Shown here piece by piece: positions 9,867 to 20,430 of a DNA stretch of 42,287 nucleotides. Each line of letters opens with the position of its first letter. Position 1 is the stretch's first letter. Location: assembly GCA_001970955.1 (NCBI GenBank), contig MPUH01000637.1, forward strand, positions 1 through 42,287, read 5' to 3'. Source of the stretch: Stentor coeruleus. Lineage: Eukaryota; Ciliophora; Heterotrichea; Heterotrichida; Stentoridae. A program made the position numbers and the translations under genes. The notes below the pieces were generated by a model. The model ran no database searches, was not told the DNA's origin, and was given only the letters and a program-made list of their open reading frames with translations.

Positions 9867-12800
9867 CTAAATGCATGAGCCTAAATTCAAAGTGTATCCT
9901 GCATTGCATGCCAAACACTTATTTGGACTAGGGTTAGTACAAGAACTACATCTTGATGAGCAAGCAAAACATTTCCCATTTTTCAAATAATACCCTGAAG
10001 CACATTGTGAGCATACTCCTTTATAACATTGACTACAAAAACTAGTACAAGGAATATCACAGGCCCCAACATAATTAACAGCATATCCAACATTACAAAC
10101 TTGACATGAACTAGCAGAACTACATTTAACACAATTATCAGAACATTTTTTACAAGAACTAGTAGAACTGACATAATACCCACTAATACATTGTGAGCAT
10201 TGATCATGAGATGTACATTTTTGACAATTATCAGAACATTGTGGAGTACAAATGCCTAAAGGTGTTAGGGTGTAATCTGATGTACAGATTATACATGTTG
10301 TTGCTGAATTACATGATGAACAATTATCTATACATGGTAAACATTGACCATTAACTTTATAGAATCCTGAATTGCAAACTGTGCATTGGGTATTACTTGA
10401 GCATTCTTTACAATTATCTGGGCATATAAAGATACAAGCATCATTTGTGTATTTGAAGCCAACTTTACAAAGAGAGCATTGGGAAGATGAGGTACAAGTA
10501 AGGCAGCCAAGAGAACATGGGACACAGTAACCGGAGTGTATATAGAAACCATTTTCACAGAGGAGGCAGGAAGATAAGGATGAGCACTGTAAACAATGAC
10601 TTGAACAAATGTTGCTACAAGTATGTGATTCAGTTACATAATAATTTGTACTACAAGTCACGCAATACTGGGAAGAAATACAGGTGGCACAGTTTTCTGG
10701 GCATGGCTGACAGATTTTGTTAGATGATAAAAAGTACCCATAATTACAGTCAAGGCACATACCTACAGCATTGCATTTATAGCAGTTTGTATCACAAGCT
10801 AAAGTACATAATCCTGAAACTATAGTATATCCAGATGTACAAGCTTTGCATATACCTGTCAAATCACAAGATATACACCCAGTACCCAAGCATGATCTGC
10901 ATATATTGTTATCTGTATCTAAAGAATATCCACTATAACAAGATGAGCAGATTCCATTATCACAATTGTTGCAATAAAGTGGGCATTTTTTAACGCAAAG
11001 ACTATTTGATAGCGTATATCCGAAATTGCATGTGGTACATGATAGTTGTGTACATACTGAACAGTTATCTTGACATTCATAGCATAAGTTATTTAAAAGA
11101 TAATAACCATTATCACAATAATCACAAACTCCATCTTCTGTGCATGTATAGCAGTTTTCAGGGCAGGCTTTTTTACATACTGAGTTTTTTATTTCATAGC
11201 CGATTCCACATTCTTGGCAAGTGTTGTCAGAGGAACATTTCAAACACCCTTCTGGACAGGAAAAGCATGAGTTCTGCCATAGTCGAAAACCATTATTGCA
11301 TTGTCCGCATAACTTAGAGTTATCATCATATTGACCACAATTAGGAATAGGTTTTTTTATACATAAACCTTGAAATACCCTATAACCCGAAGAGCAATCA
11401 TTGCAAGAGTATTGAGATGAACATGATGAACAATTATCAGGACAAGGAACACAAGCAATTGAGTTCCATACAAATCCATCACTACATTGTATACAATTCC
11501 CTGATTTTGAACACTCTTCACAATTATCTGGACATACAACTTTACACCCATCATCAGTTAAATAAAAACCAGAATTACAAGTAAAACATTTGTTTGAATT
11601 GCACACTGAACAATTATCATCACATTGTCTACAAATACCATTATCATCTGAATAATATCCACTTAAACATTGTATGCATTTTCTATCATTAGTACATTTA
11701 ATGCATTTATCTAAACAAGCTACAATACAAGAATCTCCATTTATCATATACCCAGCACTACAAGCTAAGCATTTGGTTTCTGACTCACAATCCGTACATC
11801 CATTTGAGCAGCTCTTACATTGATCATCATTCAAAAAATAGCCACTTTCACAAGATAAGCAAAGACCATTTTCGCATTCATTACATGAATTTTCGCATAT
11901 TCTCTCACATTCTCCATCATCAAGTGTATACCCAGTTTCACATTGTAAACATACATTCCCATTACAAACTGAACATCCATCATCACAGCTTTTACATTTT
12001 TTATCTGTTAAATAATATCCTGTATGACATTCATCACAATCATTTATATTCAAACAATTTTTACACCCAATCGAACAAGCAAGTTCACATTTTTTATCTT
12101 TAACCCCATATCCTAGATTGCAATAAATACATTCTGTTAAAGATGAACAACTTGAGCAATTATCAGGACATTGTAAACATGTTCCATCTTGAGATAAGAA
12201 AAACCCAGGGACACAAGATAAACAAATGCTTTGGTCTGTACAAGTTAAACATTTATTTGGACATGATTTTTGGCATAAACCATTATGTAGGGTATAGCCT
12301 AATATGCATAAAAGACAATTTGTGGGTGAGTCACAATAAACACATGATGATGGGCAGGAATTACAGGACCCTGAATTAAGCATAAATCCAGAATTGCATT
12401 GACTACAGGAAACAGGCATATCGCAGCTGTTACAGTTTTCAATACATGTAGGTAAACATTGACCATCTTTTAGATAATAACCATGATTACAGATATTACA
12501 TTGTGTGTCTGTTAAACATGATGCACAATTTGTGGTACAAGGAATACAATATCCATCTTCTAAGTAGTAACCATTAATGCATTCTTTGCATATGTCTGAG
12601 TTTAAACAGTTTTTACAACCTACTTGACATGGATTGCAAATACTATCGATTTTTGTGAACCCGATATCGCATTCAGTGCATTTGGAATCTGGGTTGCAAG
12701 ACAAGCAGCCAATAGGACAAGGTTTGCATTTGTCTATAACTAAAGTAAAACCTAGTGAGCATTGAATGCAGTTAGTAGCTGAACTACATGAAATACAATT

Positions 12801-15800
12801 GTCGGGACATGATGATATGCATGAGGTTCCACTAAGTACATATCCTCCAATACAATCCAAGCAAATACTTGAACTAGAACAAGTTAAACAAGGACTTAAA
12901 CACCCACTACACCCACCATTACTGATGTAATACCCATCTCCACATTTTTGACAATCACTTTGACTCGCACATTCTAAACAATTTTGAGGACAGACTACTT
13001 GGCAATAGTTTCCATTAAAATTAAACCCATCTGAACAAAGATCGCAAACTTCAGCACTAGAACATTTAGCACAATTCGCCATACACTGAAAACATAGCAA
13101 TCCATCTAAATAATATCCATCTTGACATCCAACGCATATTTGATCAACACATACTGAACAGTTATCAGAACATGATGTTAAACATGATCCTTGATATACC
13201 CCAAAGCCAGTATTACATTCAGTGCAAACTGTACTTGAAGAACAATCAGCACAATTTGCTTCACAAGGCTCACATGTATTAGTAAGAGAAATATAAAACC
13301 CTTTGTTACAAGTTGTACATACTGATGATGATATACATGTACTACAAGGGTTTGGGCATTGATAACATAAATCGATATTTGTTATATAATAGCCATCAAT
13401 ACAATTAAAGCAAATCTCATCAACACATAAGTTACAAGAATCATTGCAAGAAAGATAACAGACACTGTTATCAAGACTATATCCATGGATACAATCAGTA
13501 CATTGTGTGTTTGATAAACAAGTAGAACAAGGAGAAATACAGGTGTTACAAGTATTTCCATCAAGATAAAAACCAGCATTGCATTTTGTACATAAACTGC
13601 TACTTGTGCATTCAGAACAAGACCCAGGGCAACTAAAACACAAACTTGCAGAGTCTAAATAAAACCCTATTTTACAACTTTCACAATAATTCCCAAAGCA
13701 AACATCGCAATTACTATCACAAGATAGTAAGCATAACCCTTGATAAAGACTATAACCATCGATACAACTTGTACATTCCAACTCAGAAGCACAGTTTAAA
13801 CAAGGACTTGTACATGTTTCACAAGAATTTTCTGCTGATAAATAAAACCCATCTTTACACCCTGTGCAAATTGTAGCAGTAATACAGTCTGAGCATCTTA
13901 TAGAACAAGGAAGGCATAGATTATTTGTGTCTAGAAAATAACCAGGTAAGCAATTTGAGCATAAATTGTTTTGACAATATGTACAATGTTGATCACAAGA
14001 AAGGAGACAGTTTGATCCACTTAAGACATAACCTGTTTCACAAGTAAGACATGCAGTTTGTAAAACACAATTTGCACATGGGAACTCACAGGGTAAACAT
14101 TGAAAATCAGATGAAAGACTAAACCCACTGATACAATTTAAGCATATTGATTCAGAAATACAATCAAAACAAGTGCTTACACATTTTGTACAAAGCTTAT
14201 TAGCATTGAGATAATATCCAATACCACAGCTTTCACAGATGTTATTTACACATGTAACACAATTTGCGTCACAAGAAAGCTGACAGTTGTAACCAGAAAT
14301 TACATAGCCGTTTATACATGTAAGGCAATTATTTGAGCTGTAACAATTAGCACAAGGTGAGGTGCATTGAGAACATTGGGAATTATATAAATAGTACCCA
14401 TCTAAGCATTCTGTACAAATTGTGTTAGATAAGCAATATATACAAGTGCTTGGACATGGTTGACAAATACCATTAGTATCAAGGAAAAACTTAGGGTTAC
14501 AATCAATGCACATATTATTCGCACAAGTCCTACAATCCTGATTACAAGAGCTCATACAAGCATTATTCATAAGAACATATCCCTGATTACAAGTTAAGCA
14601 TATACTACTGCTTGAGCATTGGGCACAATAAGTTGAGCATTTAGTCTCACACATATTCCCACTAAACCCACTATTACAAGAACAAGCCTTATCAATACAT
14701 TTCCCAGCCCCTGAACAAAGATTTTTACATGGAACTTCTCTACACAAAACATCAGAACTTGGGCATTTTAATGAACCATTATATCCAGGAACCGAAATAG
14801 TCGCTCCAGTAAATGGGCATTCAAAAACATAACTAGCAACTCTAACAGTAGCAGAAGTAGTACTACAACTTAAAACCTCATAACAAGAACTACTAACACT
14901 AGGAACAATACCTGATGTTGTTAAAGTACTATCAAAACATCGACTTGTTAAACCATAAACTTCAGAAGCACCAAGTCTAGGTGTTGTTGTAGCACTGGTT
15001 CCACGACAATCATTACCTGATGTTGTAATTCTTATTGGGCAATAGTCGGTATAAGGTTCAGAGCCACCTTGTAAAGTATTTGTGAAATATTGAAAATATG
15101 TTGGTAAAGCTGTTGTATAAGTTTTTATTGTGCAAGAAGCTCGATTTAAAGCAAAAGCGTCACAGGTTTTTGATAAAGTACTTGAACACCAGAACTGATT
15201 ATCTGTGCTTATTCCATTTGTGATACATTTTTGAGTGAAAAATGCACAACCGAGATTACGGCCGAATATTGGTTTTTGAGAATAAGAGTAGTCAACATCA
15301 TACCAACCAGTGTCTTTAAGAAGTGCGAGACTGATTGTTGAGATATAAGGATCAACTGTTACTTTATAAACCATATAATCATTGTACATTATACGCATAT
15401 CCCAATGAGGAGTTGGTACACCTGCAGTGGAACCATATTCTTCAAGTTCGACACCTTCTAATGTTGTACAAGAAAATGCTTCTTGAGCCTTTGCAACGAC
15501 GTTTGGAGTTGAGATAAGGACTTTAGTTATCCCTCTCAAAGTAACAGTTTTCAGCACTTCATTTTCAGCATAAAGGTTCCCTAAACTATTCCTCCACATT
15601 GGAAACAAAGATGTTGAAAACCCTAGCACATGTGTAATCTCATGAATCATAATTGAAAACATTGTTGTAAAATCCTGGCCGACAAAATTTAGACCATTTA
15701 TCATAACTTTACCAGCCAATACATTCCCAAGACCAGAACTACTAACAATACATGTCCCAGGATAAGCTGCATAGCTTTGCCCAGTAAAATTTTGTGCACT

Positions 15801-16208
15801 TACATAAATAACAACATCAGTATTAGAAACCCCAGGATCTTTATGTTCATTAGGTATGATAATATCATTAGTACAATATGTCATACCAGCAAAAGACATA
15901 GTCCCTTCAACTGAATAAACTTTAAGTGCTGAAGAGAAATATGTTATTACAGCAGGGGCAATGTATGTGTCAAAGTAACTGTTTGCTGATGTAGTACCTA
16001 AATCAAAGTTATACTTGTAAAGGAGAATTCTAATAGGGGCTAAAGTCGCTGAACGAGTGAGTAAGTTTCTAGAACGTGAAGGAAGGGGGGTGATTTGAGA
16101 TGTGTCCTGGCCACATGACCAACTTTGGACCATTGTCAAGTTCAGAGCTATTAAAGCGAATATAGGCCACATTATATTTATAAGGTATTTGAATCCATAT
16201 TGCAACAA
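9867..16208 (-). CDS. Leishmanolysin-like (M8) metalloprotease 3 with giant Cys-rich tail
   Basis: This 2113-residue protein opens with a hydrophobic signal/anchor (about residues 8-30) and the family motif (R)NLLTRSATLAPIRILLYKYNF. The active-site helix is MIHEITHVLGFSTSLF (His189, Glu190, His193), and the distal SHW-like segment reads PHWDMRIMYNDYM. An EGF-like module at about 485-520 (CKNLCSGAGKC...CSCNSGFSGNMC) is followed by about 1590 residues of furin/VSP-like CxxC repeats with no interruption. The tail repeats are diverged, in contrast to the near-identical units of gene 1. No C-terminal membrane anchor is visible. It ends in TAG about 70 bp from the stop of convergent gene 2. Probable role: secreted or cell-surface protease with a long extracellular stalk; the substrate is not known. 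Confidence 0.94.
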   Translation of the reverse strand: MLQYGFKYLINIMWPIFALIALNLTMVQSWSCGQDTSQITPLPSRSRNLLTRSATLAPIRILLYKYNFDLGTTSANSYFDTYIAPAVITYFSSALKVYSVEGTMSFAGMTYCTNDIIIPNEHKDPGVSNTDVVIYVSAQNFTGQSYAAYPGTCIVSSSGLGNVLAGKVMINGLNFVGQDFTTMFSIMIHEITHVLGFSTSLFPMWRNSLGNLYAENEVLKTVTLRGITKVLISTPNVVAKAQEAFSCTTLEGVELEEYGSTAGVPTPHWDMRIMYNDYMVYKVTVDPYISTISLALLKDTGWYDVDYSYSQKPIFGRNLGCAFFTQKCITNGISTDNQFWCSSTLSKTCDAFALNRASCTIKTYTTALPTYFQYFTNTLQGGSEPYTDYCPIRITTSGNDCRGTSATTTPRLGASEVYGLTSRCFDSTLTTSGIVPSVSSSCYEVLSCSTTSATVRVASYVFECPFTGATISVPGYNGSLKCPSSDVLCREVPCKNLCSGAGKCIDKACSCNSGFSGNMCETKCSTYCAQCSSSSICLTCNQGYVLMNNACMSSCNQDCRTCANNMCIDCNPKFFLDTNGICQPCPSTCIYCLSNTICTECLDGYYLYNSQCSQCTSPCANCYSSNNCLTCINGYVISGYNCQLSCDANCVTCVNNICESCGIGYYLNANKLCTKCVSTCFDCISESICLNCISGFSLSSDFQCLPCEFPCANCVLQTACLTCETGYVLSGSNCLLSCDQHCTYCQNNLCSNCLPGYFLDTNNLCLPCSIRCSDCITATICTGCKDGFYLSAENSCETCTSPCLNCASELECTSCIDGYSLYQGLCLLSCDSNCDVCFGNYCESCKIGFYLDSASLCFSCPGSCSECTSSSLCTKCNAGFYLDGNTCNTCISPCSTCLSNTQCTDCIHGYSLDNSVCYLSCNDSCNLCVDEICFNCIDGYYITNIDLCYQCPNPCSTCISSSVCTTCNKGFYISLTNTCEPCEANCADCSSSTVCTECNTGFGVYQGSCLTSCSDNCSVCVDQICVGCQDGYYLDGLLCFQCMANCAKCSSAEVCDLCSDGFNFNGNYCQVVCPQNCLECASQSDCQKCGDGYYISNGGCSGCLSPCLTCSSSSICLDCIGGYVLSGTSCISSCPDNCISCSSATNCIQCSLGFTLVIDKCKPCPIGCLSCNPDSKCTECDIGFTKIDSICNPCQVGCKNCLNSDICKECINGYYLEDGYCIPCTTNCASCLTDTQCNICNHGYYLKDGQCLPTCIENCNSCDMPVSCSQCNSGFMLNSGSCNSCPSSCVYCDSPTNCLLCILGYTLHNGLCQKSCPNKCLTCTDQSICLSCVPGFFLSQDGTCLQCPDNCSSCSSLTECIYCNLGYGVKDKKCELACSIGCKNCLNINDCDECHTGYYLTDKKCKSCDDGCSVCNGNVCLQCETGYTLDDGECERICENSCNECENGLCLSCESGYFLNDDQCKSCSNGCTDCESETKCLACSAGYMINGDSCIVACLDKCIKCTNDRKCIQCLSGYYSDDNGICRQCDDNCSVCNSNKCFTCNSGFYLTDDGCKVVCPDNCEECSKSGNCIQCSDGFVWNSIACVPCPDNCSSCSSQYSCNDCSSGYRVFQGLCIKKPIPNCGQYDDNSKLCGQCNNGFRLWQNSCFSCPEGCLKCSSDNTCQECGIGYEIKNSVCKKACPENCYTCTEDGVCDYCDNGYYLLNNLCYECQDNCSVCTQLSCTTCNFGYTLSNSLCVKKCPLYCNNCDNGICSSCYSGYSLDTDNNICRSCLGTGCISCDLTGICKACTSGYTIVSGLCTLACDTNCYKCNAVGMCLDCNYGYFLSSNKICQPCPENCATCISSQYCVTCSTNYYVTESHTCSNICSSHCLQCSSLSSCLLCENGFYIHSGYCVPCSLGCLTCTSSSQCSLCKVGFKYTNDACIFICPDNCKECSSNTQCTVCNSGFYKVNGQCLPCIDNCSSCNSATTCIICTSDYTLTPLGICTPQCSDNCQKCTSHDQCSQCISGYYVSSTSSCKKCSDNCVKCSSASSCQVCNVGYAVNYVGACDIPCTSFCSQCYKGVCSQCASGYYLKNGKCFACSSRCSSCTNPSPNKCLACNAGYTLNLGSCI

Positions 16209-17345
16209 AATATCTATTCGATTTGGATGTTTAGTGTTATATTAAAATATGCTGTTGGGAATAAAAAACTTTATCGACTAATCGAATAAAAAGGAAAAAT
16301 TTTGATTTTATATGAAGGTGACGATATTAGAAAGATAAATTTTAGTAATAGGATTAAAACTATGAACGCAGATGATAAATTTTTGAAAAAAGCTTTTGTT
16401 GTAAATTTTAGTCTAAAATCCTTGGGCTTGAAGAGGTTTTGAAGTGGAAGCCAAGTCTGTCATAAGGGATAAACAATATTTAAAGAGATTATAAGAGACT
16501 AGGGTGTTGCAAAAAGAAAAACCATCAAGAGTCTAACATTTATATATTTCTGGTGACCATGTTTGTAAATTCCTATGAAGAATAGGCTTGAAAGAAAAAA
16601 ATAATCATTGGGGTATTAATATAATAAAAATTTCAGTGAGGATTTGGATGTGTTAAAAAGGTTAATAGGGTTTTATAGTTTGGAATAAAAGATTGTGTGA
16701 AAGTGTTAGGAGAATTTAAGAGATGTTTAAAAAAATTATATACGTAAAGAAAAGGGTTTACTATGGAAGTTCACGACTTTTGTTAAAAAAATATAGGGTA
16801 AAAGATTTTGGATTTTTTTTATATGATTTCGGTATTGGGATAATGTCTCTAATGAGGTTTAGGGTATTTTATTAGTGAAAAATAGGATAAAGGTAATTTA
16901 TTTATGAGGATAAGAGAATTGAGTAGGCTAAAGGTAAGACTTTTTTTTATATTTAGAGTTTAAAGGATTTGGAAATAAGTTGTTTGGATTTTAGATGATG
17001 GTTATTTTTATAATGTGGAGTGTTTTTTAAATTGAAGAGATTTTTTGTTTGAATTCATGATTTTTTATAGGCTAAATAGATATGAGAATTTAGGGTTGGG
17101 TAGATGATGAGATTTGGTTGAAAAGATAATTTTAGGTATTTTATATGGTTGTATATGGTAATGGCAAAAGGACTTTAAAAGGCTAAAGAAAAATTTCTAA
17201 TAAGATTAGTTAAAATTTTGTTTGGATATGCGAATTATGAAGGAGAAGTTTTATATAATACAAGTGTTTATGTGTAAATATACTATTGGATTCTTTAAAA
17301 CTATTAAAAGATCTTAGAGTATAAACAAAATAGAAAATATGATAC

Positions 17346-17390
17346 CTCAAATTAATTTTGTCCTATGAGGATTTTTAATACAACCACTAT
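17346..17390. repeat. 45-bp direct repeat, copy 1, left of the N
   Basis: This is identical base for base to 17392-17436; only the N at 17391 separates the two copies. The pattern is that of two contigs with overlapping ends placed side by side. Confidence 0.9.
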
Positions 17391-17391
17391 N
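17391..17391. other. Assembly gap (single N)
   Basis: This is the only ambiguous base in the window. It sits exactly between two identical 45-bp copies, so the true sequence probably has a single copy here, or an expanded repeat that was not resolved. Confidence 0.9.
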
Positions 17392-17436
17392 CTCAAATTA
17401 ATTTTGTCCTATGAGGATTTTTAATACAACCACTAT
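17392..17436. repeat. 45-bp direct repeat, copy 2, right of the N
   Basis: Exact copy of 17346-17390. See the gap entry. Confidence 0.9.
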
Positions 17437-18277
17437 CTTTTCTTATTCCCCCAAAGCGAAATGTGAATTTTTATCATTACCTATCAATCCATCTCATCCA
17501 TAAATTGCCAAATTTAATCACAAAAATATTTCCCATCAAATTATCAAACCTTTATATCTCCTTCATAAAAAAAAACTTAAATCATCAAACCCTAATACAC
17601 CCCAAGTCTTTAATAAACGCCTAAGCAACTTATTCATTTTTTGTATATATTTCTTGTTTATCTTATACAAAATTTCAAAAACCTCAAATGTTATTTTTAA
17701 ATCTAATTATTTATTAATAATCAAACATTCTTGAACTGGTAAAGCTATTTTTATTATTATTTCCCTTATCTAATTTTCTAAGGAAGAAATTTAAGTTAGT
17801 AGATTGATTTGGTTTGTGAAAATGGAATATTTTTTAGTGTAAGGATATCATGGGTATAAAGGGAAAAATATCACAATATTATTCTAAAAATAAAATACTA
17901 AAAACACACTATCTTTAAGAAAATCATTACAACTAGCAACTAAAAATTAAATATAATTATTTCTATTTCCTTATAATACAACAACCTTTATCCCAACCAC
18001 TTTTACCCAAAACTAAATAAAACATTTTAGTCTTCCTTAAATCATCAAATAATCTCAATTTTTCTATAAAAAAAAGTATCAAATTTTCACTCAATCCAAA
18101 AATTATCTTCCAACATACCCCTTTCTAATCCTTCTAAATTTTTCCCTTAATTTTCTCTAAAAAAAAATCTTCATTCCAAAATTAAAATTCCCAATCAAAC
18201 TAACAAATTCCTATTCAAAATCTTTATCAAAAAACCAGCTTCAAAAGTTTAACTAAAGAATATTCTTAAATTATTAA

Positions 18278-18577
18278 CTAAAAATAGACAAAGTCCTTGC
18301 CTGGAGTGTTGATATCACTCTGATCATAAGGTTTTTCAATCTTAGTCCCAGTTCTCATTTCAATCATTTTAGCATGATACATCTGGAAATTAGCTAAAAT
18401 CATCTTTGCCATTCGAAGCCTCTCAGATAACTCCTGTGGGTCAGTCACAGACTTTGATTGATAATAGAATTCATGAACAGAAGAAAGGATTTCCACTCGG
18501 TTTTTAGAAGGATAATGGATTCCATGCTTCATTGTGTTTCGGAACATTTTCAGAATCTCGTATCTGGATAGACTCAT
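18278..18577 (-). CDS. LYR-motif (Complex1_LYR-like) small protein
   Basis: The 99-residue protein begins SLSRYEILKMFRNTMKHG, a variant of the LYR signature (hydrophobic-Tyr/Ser-Arg, then a Phe-Arg a few residues later). The three-helix layout YPSKNRVEILSSVHEFYYQSKSVTDPQEL...ILANFQMY resembles LYRM proteins. Known members are small mitochondrial proteins that bind acyl carrier protein and serve in assembly of respiratory complexes or Fe-S clusters. Which client this one serves cannot be told from sequence alone. Base composition rises sharply above the flanking AT-rich DNA, which supports a real gene. It ends in TAG. Confidence 0.7.
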   Translation of the reverse strand: MSLSRYEILKMFRNTMKHGIHYPSKNRVEILSSVHEFYYQSKSVTDPQELSERLRMAKMILANFQMYHAKMIEMRTGTKIEKPYDQSDINTPGKDFVYF

Positions 18578-19245
18578 TTATTAGATAATAATTTTAGTTT
18601 TTAGATTAGAATTTTATACAATTAGATGTACTTTTTTTTTTGATGTTTATTGATTTTTTATTATATGGTTGTGTCTGAAGTGCATAAGGGGTATAAAATT
18701 TGGATTTTAAAGATTGGAAAATTTGAATTTGGAACTAATGAAAAAAATATAAGAAAAAATATATTAGAACTAATAAATAAAGGAAATCTAAAGAGGAATT
18801 AGAGATTAAATAGTTGAGAAAATAGGCAAAGTCAATGTGAAGATCTTCAAAAAAAATAATAATTGTCGAAGCTGTAGAAGAGTCAAGAGATGTGATGTAA
18901 AAAATCAATATAAATCCTAAGGTCAAGTAATTCTATTTTGCTTTAATTTTAGATTATTATTTTTATGTTTTGATATTTAAAGTAAATTTATGTGATAAAT
19001 TCATAACTTCAGTCATCACAAAAAATAAACTCCTTATAACCCATAAAAATTTATACCAAAATATCACATATTATCATATCACTAAATAATTCCAAAAACA
19101 AATTCCTATATCAAAGCACAATTGAAAAAGCGCAAAATACCACAACCTATCTATTTTACCACTTTATCAAAAAAATCATAAAAATAAATCAAACTACTCT
19201 AGTAAACTACCTAAAAAACATTTCCAAAGATGTTTTCATTACATT
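18578..19245. other. Gene-free AT-rich spacer
   Basis: The left half is G/T-rich and the right half A/C-rich on the plus strand. The only open frame (18735-18926, minus, 63 codons) is Phe/Leu/Ile/Tyr-rich low complexity and is not accepted as a gene. Confidence 0.6.
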
Positions 19246-19704
19246 TTACCTAAAAGAATTAATAATCTCTTGAAGATATTCCAAACTATTAATTGACTCA
19301 TGAAGAACTGTCACAACTGTCTTTTGATCCAACTTTTCAATCCAAGAATCCCCAAATATCAACAAAATAGTTATCAAGAGTATCACAATTTTGAATAATG
19401 TCAATAAAATGCTATAAAAATAGCTTAGGGGGTCTTTGATTAAATGGTAAACCACATATAGAAATTCTGATATTGCTGCAACAAGGCCTAAATATGATAA
19501 GAATAATATTACCTCGTTAGACAATTTTAGGGCCATAAGGGATTCTGTGAACTCTTTTTTGATGTCTAGGACAAAAGGGCTAGTATTTTGTTGATTAATA
19601 GGAAAGATTGGACAAACTCCTTTTTTTACTATGTCTTCACATGCAAACCAAGTTGTTTGAACAAAAAATAGCATGCTTAGGAAAGCAATTTCGATAATAT
19701 TCAT
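19246..19704 (-). CDS. Small membrane protein of unknown function
   Basis: The 152-residue protein has an N-terminal hydrophobic stretch that could be a cleaved signal (about residues 4-20, followed by CEDIVKKGVCPIF). Two strongly hydrophobic segments follow at about 66-86 and 94-117 (FYSILLTLFKIVILLITILLI), then a short polar C-terminal helix. The two Cys after the signal could pair. The family is not recognised. The coding stretch is clearly richer in G and C than its flanks, and the start context is a clean ATG. It stands alone, with 282 bp to the next gene. Confidence 0.6.
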   Translation of the reverse strand: MNIIEIAFLSMLFFVQTTWFACEDIVKKGVCPIFPINQQNTSPFVLDIKKEFTESLMALKLSNEVILFLSYLGLVAAISEFLYVVYHLIKDPLSYFYSILLTLFKIVILLITILLIFGDSWIEKLDQKTVVTVLHESINSLEYLQEIINSFR

Positions 19705-19986
19705 TATTTATTTTATTAAGAAAATTGAATAAGGCGGCTTTATATTAAAATAAGTATATATAAAAGGAAAAATTATTAAATCAGAATCTAACATCTTCCA
19801 AAATTTAAAGTTTAGATTTAAGTGATATGAATTTTTTATATCTGTTTTCTTTACTCCTCACCCAATAAAAAGTATGAAAATCTTTATATATTATTCTAAT
19901 AATTATCTTATCATTTCTACACAAATACGAAAAACCCTTAAAATTAAGTATAAAATCTTAGGTTTTAGCTTTTTATAAGAATATAA

Positions 19987-20430
19987 ATGGATTGTATTTT
20001 CAACAAACAAATCCCTGAAAGCACAGAAAAAATAGTAATCATTCGCCCTTCTTCTAAAACTTTTATCACAGGACTTGCAAGTTCTTATGATGAAACCTAT
20101 CCAAAAATCCTACAAAGTCGAGTTTCTGTTGAAGAATGGAGTGCGGCATTAGCAAAAATTAATGAAGCTTTATTTTATTATTGGCCTTGTTTTATGTGTA
20201 TGAGTTTTGGCTACTGTTTTTCACCTTGTACACTTGGGTTATCTTTTTGTTTACCAGGGATGAGAATAAATGAAGCTAAACAAAAAGTCATTCAAGAAAT
20301 GAATTCGATTAATAAAGATTTTAGCAGAAAAGGTATGAAATTAAAACTTGTTCAAAAATGTAGCACTTCATGGATTGAAGTTGAACTTGAAGAAATTCTT
20401 GCAATGGATACAGATAATTCTCAGCTTTAA
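19987..20430 (+). CDS. Golgin A7/Erf4-family protein (palmitoyltransferase partner)
   Basis: The 147-residue protein follows the GOLGA7/ERF4/CHIC layout: an N-terminal segment with SSYDETYPKILQSRVSVEEWSAALAKINEAL, a Cys-rich hydrophobic centre (YYWPCFMCMSFGYCFSPCTLGLSFCLPG, about residues 59-87), then a helical part ending in a strand-like KLVQKCSTSWIEVELEE. Family members bind and stabilise DHHC-type protein acyltransferases that palmitoylate Ras-like and other proteins at Golgi or plasma membranes, and their central Cys are themselves acylation candidates. The match is by overall pattern. The Cys-rich centre favours the CHIC-like branch. It ends in TAA. Confidence 0.75.
   Translation: MDCIFNKQIPESTEKIVIIRPSSKTFITGLASSYDETYPKILQSRVSVEEWSAALAKINEALFYYWPCFMCMSFGYCFSPCTLGLSFCLPGMRINEAKQKVIQEMNSINKDFSRKGMKLKLVQKCSTSWIEVELEEILAMDTDNSQL

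Larger units (their letters stand above)
16209..18277. other. 2-kb gene-free region with an assembly gap
   Basis: No coding stretch was recognised. Bases 16209 to about 17340 are G/T-rich on the plus strand with few C, while about 17440-18277 is A/C-rich with few G. The switch falls at the single N (17391). The first part is the 5' flank of gene 3 and the second the 3' flank of the LYR-type gene. Confidence 0.7.

Noticed and set aside
7054-15517. Open frames antisense or out of frame to genes 2 and 3 (for example 7054, 10517, 11006, 11804, 13646)
   Set aside because: Low-complexity His/Ile/Asn-rich or Cys-poor translations that lie entirely within the much longer, domain-supported genes.
18735-18926. 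63-codon minus-strand ORF
   Set aside because: Phe/Leu/Ile/Tyr-rich translation of AT-rich DNA with the same composition as the non-coding flanks.
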